Positions 59,401-64,000 of a DNA stretch of 64,000 nucleotides are shown here, in pieces. How positions within the stretch are numbered: the stretch's first letter is position 1; every line of letters starts with the position of its first letter. Under the pieces are notes generated by a model that was given only the letters and a program-made list of their open reading frames with translations, did no database searches and had not been told where the DNA came from. The DNA is from Gavia stellata. Taxonomy: Eukaryota > Chordata > Aves > Gaviiformes > Gaviidae. A program made the translations under genes and the position numbers. The stretch is taken from NCBI RefSeq assembly GCF_030936135.1, contig NC_082613.1:5270001-5334000 (forward strand). Reading direction: 5' to 3'.

Positions 59401-62400
59401 GGTGGTACAAAGTTTCTTGATCTAATGTAAATATACCACCAGATCTATATGCTTCAGCTAATAAACTGTAACAGAAAAGGGCTTATCCTCAAGAGGGCTG
59501 TTCTGCGCACAAAGGACTATTTCTCATTCATGTGAAAAAAGCTTAAATGTCAACTGTAACTTTGTTTAATTTGAGGTTTCTCTACTGACAGATTTCCTTG
59601 TAACTTGCTGGTGTCAGTAATAAAAAAGCAGGATAGTCTAGTCTCCTCACGGATGGCAACTGAACTGAGTTTTTCCTAAAAAGAATGTTGTTTCTAAGCT
59701 ACTGTCATAGCGCGTCATAGCACAGCATAGCACAGTAGTCCTTTATTGACCTTGTTATCATGAATATCACACTGCTCTTACCTTTCAGTGTAGCGCTAGG
59801 TAGAAAGTCACTACAGACCATTATGCCGTCACGATCAAAATGAAACATTCATTTCCTTGTCCCTGGGAAGATGAATGCCAGGGTCTGAATTAATCTCAGA
59901 GAGCTAAGTTACAGAATTGATCTAATTATATTTTAAAAATAATGATCTCGTGCCCAGGGGACTTACGCAGTGATGCACAGGAATAGAAACATCATAAAGA
60001 GCCATATTTACTATAAATTGAAGTAACAATTCTGTCTTGCATTTAACCATGAAGCTTAAGATGTTTATTTTTAAATACCAGTAATCCTGTATGGAAAGGA
60101 AGGCATACTATGTTTTATTTCTAAATGAAAATGCATCTTTTTGCAAATGCTGGTGAGGGGGCACCCTAATACACTCTTGGTAACTCTTTAATTTGTTTTT
60201 TTTCCTGTTTATTAGGTAAAATGCAAATACTAGAAAACTTTGTTCTGAGAACATGTACCCTCATCGCTGATGTAAGAATTAGTATTTATGTTCAGCAGGA
60301 GGTAAACATTGTTCTTTCTAAGCAACAGTTTTCTGTTTAGTTTTTTAACAAACTTTGTGAAGATAGTAATTTAACTGTAGAGATGCTACAAAAAAAAGAG
60401 AATATTGTGCTTTAGTATCAGAAGGATGATTTAATGTTTCTTTGTGTATGTTTGTCGTTTGTATGTTGTTTTTTGTTGTTTGTGTTGGGGTTTTTTTCCC
60501 CCAGATTACTGACCTATAATTTATGTTTTGAACAGTAAATTGTAAAACAGTGGTATTAAGATTCTGGTGAGAAAGCTGTATAAAAGCATAGGAAATGATA
60601 TGCTTTATTATAACTGCTAGAAGTAGGATTGAGATTGTTGGCTGTAAATTCTTTAGATACTTGCAGGAGATTTGTATACCTTCTAGTATACTGCAAATTT
60701 CTCTTATTAATTTTAGTAACCTCATGTGGTCAGGTTTTTCTTCCTCTCTAAAGAAAGGGAAAGTTACAAAAAAAGTCTTATGTAAAGGCCACATCCCCAA
60801 AGGAAAGGCTTTTTAAGGCAAATTTAAGGTACACTTTAGCCCAGCAATCAACTGCGGACAGAATTCTAGCTCTGGAAGGTTTTTTTCTGTATTTAAACCT
60901 GCAAATAAGAAACATAACCCTTTTACAACTGATCTCATATTAAAGCTAATGTAATTTATTGAAATTGAGATAGTTATCTTAAGATAAATACCATTTAAGG
61001 TCAGATAGAACTCATTGTCTCTTCTTGTTTTGCAATTATTTAAGGATGTTATTTTCTTTAGCGGTATGAAATATATTACAAAGGCCCAAAATAGGAATAA
61101 CTTAAACTTTTAACAACTTATTTTATATTTATCCTTACTCCCTTTTTTCCACTCTTCTTAGGTCGTAAGAAAACTTAATTTAATGCTTGACAACTTGCCT
61201 CGAGATGCCAGGAAAAAGATATTTTGTACAAAGGAAATGTTGCTTGTCATGTAAATAATCTTCAGTATAATTTTTATATCATTACGTCATTTGCGTAGCT
61301 GGGAAGGCAATTTTTACTAAGGCTGTTTATAATGCATGCAGACTGATCCCTGTTTAACTCATTTTTGTATTTGCTATTGTGTTGCCAGTGGTAGTGGCTG
61401 TGGGCAGGTATTCTCATGGGTTATTCTCCATTACAAGCCTAAATTTTCCTCTGTCCTAGTCTGGGTTAGGCTTCTTCTCATCCCAGTTGTCTTAAAATGA
61501 TTAAACTCTTATAAATAAGAATGTGTGTAAAGCACAGTGAATCAGTCACTGGAAGGACAAGATATTCACAAAGGGAATTTTTTTTTTACAACATTTCAAA
61601 AAATAAATAGAATAAAAATTGTATATATCAGGTGTTTCACTTCCCCGGTAGCACTTTTAGATGTATATCCTTAGCATAACAGACTTACCCCTTTGAAGTC
61701 TAATAGTTTAGTGGAACCAGAGTTTCGTCTCGTACATTGAAAGCTTTTCTTCTATGCTTTGTGTTGCTGTCATATTTTGATGAAAAGTTACTTTGTTTGG
61801 CAGGAGTGACATGGGGAGGAGAATTTTGGATGCTGGAGGTGAGCACGGGACTTAATAAACAATTTAGTATTGAGCTTCTTAAAAATTACATGCAGACCCA
61901 TTAAAAATCCAGAGAAGACATTTAGAAGCTGCAGAATGTTGCAGCTACAGTCCTCTGAAAAACACAAATACTGCATGAAAACAATCTGCAAACTGGAATG
62001 TTTCACATGTATGCAGTGTATGGCTAACTCTTGGAAGTTTTCAGTCCTTTTCTTCTCCAGAATGTAAGTTTTAAAATAGCAAAGGCTCATAAGAAAGTCA
62101 GTCTTTGAGGATAGTGAGCTGCTAGCCATGTTTAGTAGCACTGTAACATCTCCCAGGGATCACTTTGGTATCCAACAACTTCCCAGTTCAGACAGGTGAA
62201 AGCTGAAAACTTCTCTCTTGCCTATATGCCTAGTGTTGCTCTGATATTCCTTGAAAGTTTGGTTGAAATTTCATTTTGAAACATAATTTGTCTAGTTATC
62301 TTTAGTCCCTTAGTTCTTTATCTATATATCCTTATGGGTTACATATTTGGATATAATGTGATACGTAATATGAAACGTTCAGCACTGCTTATACCAGTTT

Positions 62401-64000
62401 CCTACATAATAATATTTTTTCATGTCGGTAGTATCTTTAAAACTACTATTCCTGTAAAATGTATTGTGCTGTAGACTATGACCTGCAAGTAGCCATTACA
62501 GAAGCTTTATGCAGAATGATATCAGAGAAACAGAGAGAAGAACTGGCGTGTGAGTGGTTTTCCATGGAGTTTGTGTCCAATGCATTTAAAGGAATTAAAG
62601 ATTCTGAGTTTGAAACAGTAAGTCATGTGAAAAATATTTCCAGGGAGGTAAACTTCCGTTTTACAATTCTTTAAGAAATTTCTGTGTTTTAATAGGATTG
62701 CAGAAAATTTCTTAACCAAGTGAATGGCATGCTTGGAGACAAAAGAAGGTAAAACTGAATTTTTTAAAGCTAATGTATTTCCTTTTTTGGATTTTATGGC
62801 TATTCATTGGGAGTAACCCTTGTATCACAAAAACTGGGTTTGGGGAACTCTGAATTAAAATAATACAATCAAATAAGACTAATATTGCTGTGGTATAAAG
62901 TCAAGGAACCACGCAGAGATAAGATATTTTTAAAATATTAAATAATCTATATGACCACATGCTCTGCATGTTACTTTTCTATGTCATAACGGCAAAGAGC
63001 TTGTCTGGTATGTCTTTACATCAAGTGTATATTCAGTTTGAATACCATTCTTAAAATATCAGCAGATAAGCTAGAAGTATGAACGTAGTGACAAGAGGTC
63101 TGAGACCACTGCTTTACTTGTGAGGATATATAAAATTTCATGTTATCTCCTTTGGGGAAGAAGTGCAGTCAACTGATTGCTCTTTTGATTGCTCTGATCT
63201 CTTAGTCTCTAAAGCACACAAGTTTTGTGGTGAAAACACAATCCAGTTGCTCTGTTCAGATATGCAAAATTTATTTACAGCATTTTAGGATATTTGACAA
63301 AATATCCTTTTCTTACAGGGTTTTTACATATCCGTGTTTATCAGCAGCTCTTGATAAATATGAGGTAAGCTACAGGCTTAATCATAGATCCACAGATTTT
63401 CATTTGTGCAGCTGAAGAGTTTCTTTGCCTTCTAGTTAAGAAAAAGTAAGATCTTACTAAAAAGTAAGAAAAAGATCAAGTAAGAAATATTTTTTTTTTC
63501 AGGAGTATACAGATATGCATGTATTTAAAGTTCGTCAGACTGTAACACAAAGCCTGTTAGCCTGTATAAATCATTGCTCTCGGCTCTTACTCTTTTATCT
63601 TAATTTTTTTTTTGGTTTAGCTACAGATACCATTGGATGAAAATCTTGAAGAATTTTGGATTGATTTCAATGTCGGTAGCAGAAGTATATCTTTCTATGT
63701 GGCAGCAGATGATGCAGTAAGCTAATTTTTGTCTGTCATACTAGATTGTTCTGAGGCAGTAGATACACATTTTTTTAAGTGTATCAAATTTGTTTCCCCA
63801 CATCAACGTGTGGAAGTTATGTACACACCTATAGTGTGAAAGGGGAAGAAAGAAAATCTAGATTGGGTGTACGTATTTAGCTCAAACAATTTCAAAGTAA
63901 TGACTTTCTAATACTGTTTGCGAACAGTTTAATATATGCACACGTGAACAAGAAGCCATTTACAAAATTGCAGTTATAATTTTTGTAGGTGAGACTCAAC
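56426..64000 (+). CDS. SYCP2: Synaptonemal complex protein 2, N-terminal exons, runs off the window
   Basis: Axial/lateral element protein of meiotic chromosomes, partner of SYCP3 and required for synapsis. Coding exons: 56426-56449, 57136-57276, 57519-57647, 58567-58671, 59233-59257, 60216-60301, 61162-61250, 61804-61838, 62475-62617, 62696-62748, 63319-63364 and 63621-63716, together 324 codons in one phase-consistent frame. A further exon may start at 63989 (acceptor TTTTTGTAG), giving only 12 bases here. The start MAARNEMQ lies in a small exon after an acceptor at 56404. The encoded part is the N-terminal ARM-like domain ('CSKQF', 'MVNWFEK', 'DARKK', 'RRILDAGDYDLQ', '[20 protein letters not shown]', '[12 protein letters not shown]') and the first strands of the following PH-like domain ('[12 protein letters not shown]'). 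All junctions are GT-AG except the intron at 57648-58566. The human protein is about 1,530 residues from memory, so most of the gene lies beyond the window. Confidence 0.95.
57648..58566 (+). other. Apparent AT-AC intron in SYCP2
   Basis: The exon to its left ends ...GGA AGG at 57647. The intron opens ATAAGTAAAA and closes TTTTCCCTTTAC, and the next exon opens ATG GTT AAT TGG. Joining there keeps phase 0 and gives GLIGR-MVNWF, matching human 'GLIQK-MVAWF' with no gap (human from memory). The donor is the U2 consensus with A for G at its first base. A pyrimidine tract precedes the acceptor, and the U12 ATATCCTT donor is absent. Confidence 0.7.

Noticed and set aside
60345-60800. 151-codon minus-strand frame in a SYCP2 intron
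   Set aside because: It lies antisense in AT-rich intron sequence with homopolymer runs and low complexity.
1-64000. CRISPR arrays, tRNA or rRNA genes, operon-like gene clusters
   Set aside because: None seen. The window is vertebrate nuclear DNA, and no clover-leaf or repeat-spacer pattern was found on reading.

Overview
The window is nuclear DNA of a bird. The evidence is several CR1 LINE 3' ends with the avian GATTCTGTG tail, a solo LTR of a type I recall from many bird genomes, compact vertebrate genes with GC-rich promoter islands, and four genes whose order matches a block I recall from human chromosome 20q13.33 (CDH26, FAM217B, PPP1R3D, SYCP2). The species cannot be named from the sequence alone.

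Layout. Positions 1-20,945 are AT-rich intergenic DNA downstream of CDH26. They hold old and young CR1 copies, possible MIR-like remnants and one exon-like orphan ORF near 6.1-6.4 kb. CDH26 lies on the minus strand from 34,735 (start codon) to 20,946 (stop) in 16 coding exons. I assembled it exon by exon with matching splice phases into a 796-residue cadherin. Its introns hold a 3' CR1 end, an older CR1 piece and a solo LTR. A GC-rich island covers its first exon. FAM217B follows on the minus strand, with coding exons from 42,844 to 40,958. It is divergent from PPP1R3D on the plus strand (46,792-47,715, one coding exon), and a strongly GC-rich shared promoter region lies between them. SYCP2 starts at a GC island near 55.2 kb on the plus strand and runs off the right end. 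Twelve coding exons (324 codons) are resolved.

The genes do not form one pathway. CDH26 is an epithelial adhesion protein, PPP1R3D targets protein phosphatase 1 to glycogen, SYCP2 builds the meiotic chromosome axis, and FAM217B has no firm function. They are neighbours by conserved synteny.

I found no undescribed multi-gene system. The best second-look points are an apparent AT-AC intron in SYCP2, loss of calcium-ligand motifs at one cadherin repeat junction of CDH26, a repetitive open frame (repeated DSL[E/Q] motif) in the PPP1R3D leader, and a triple CCAAT plus E2F-like cluster at the SYCP2 promoter. Human protein comparisons are from memory, not from a search.
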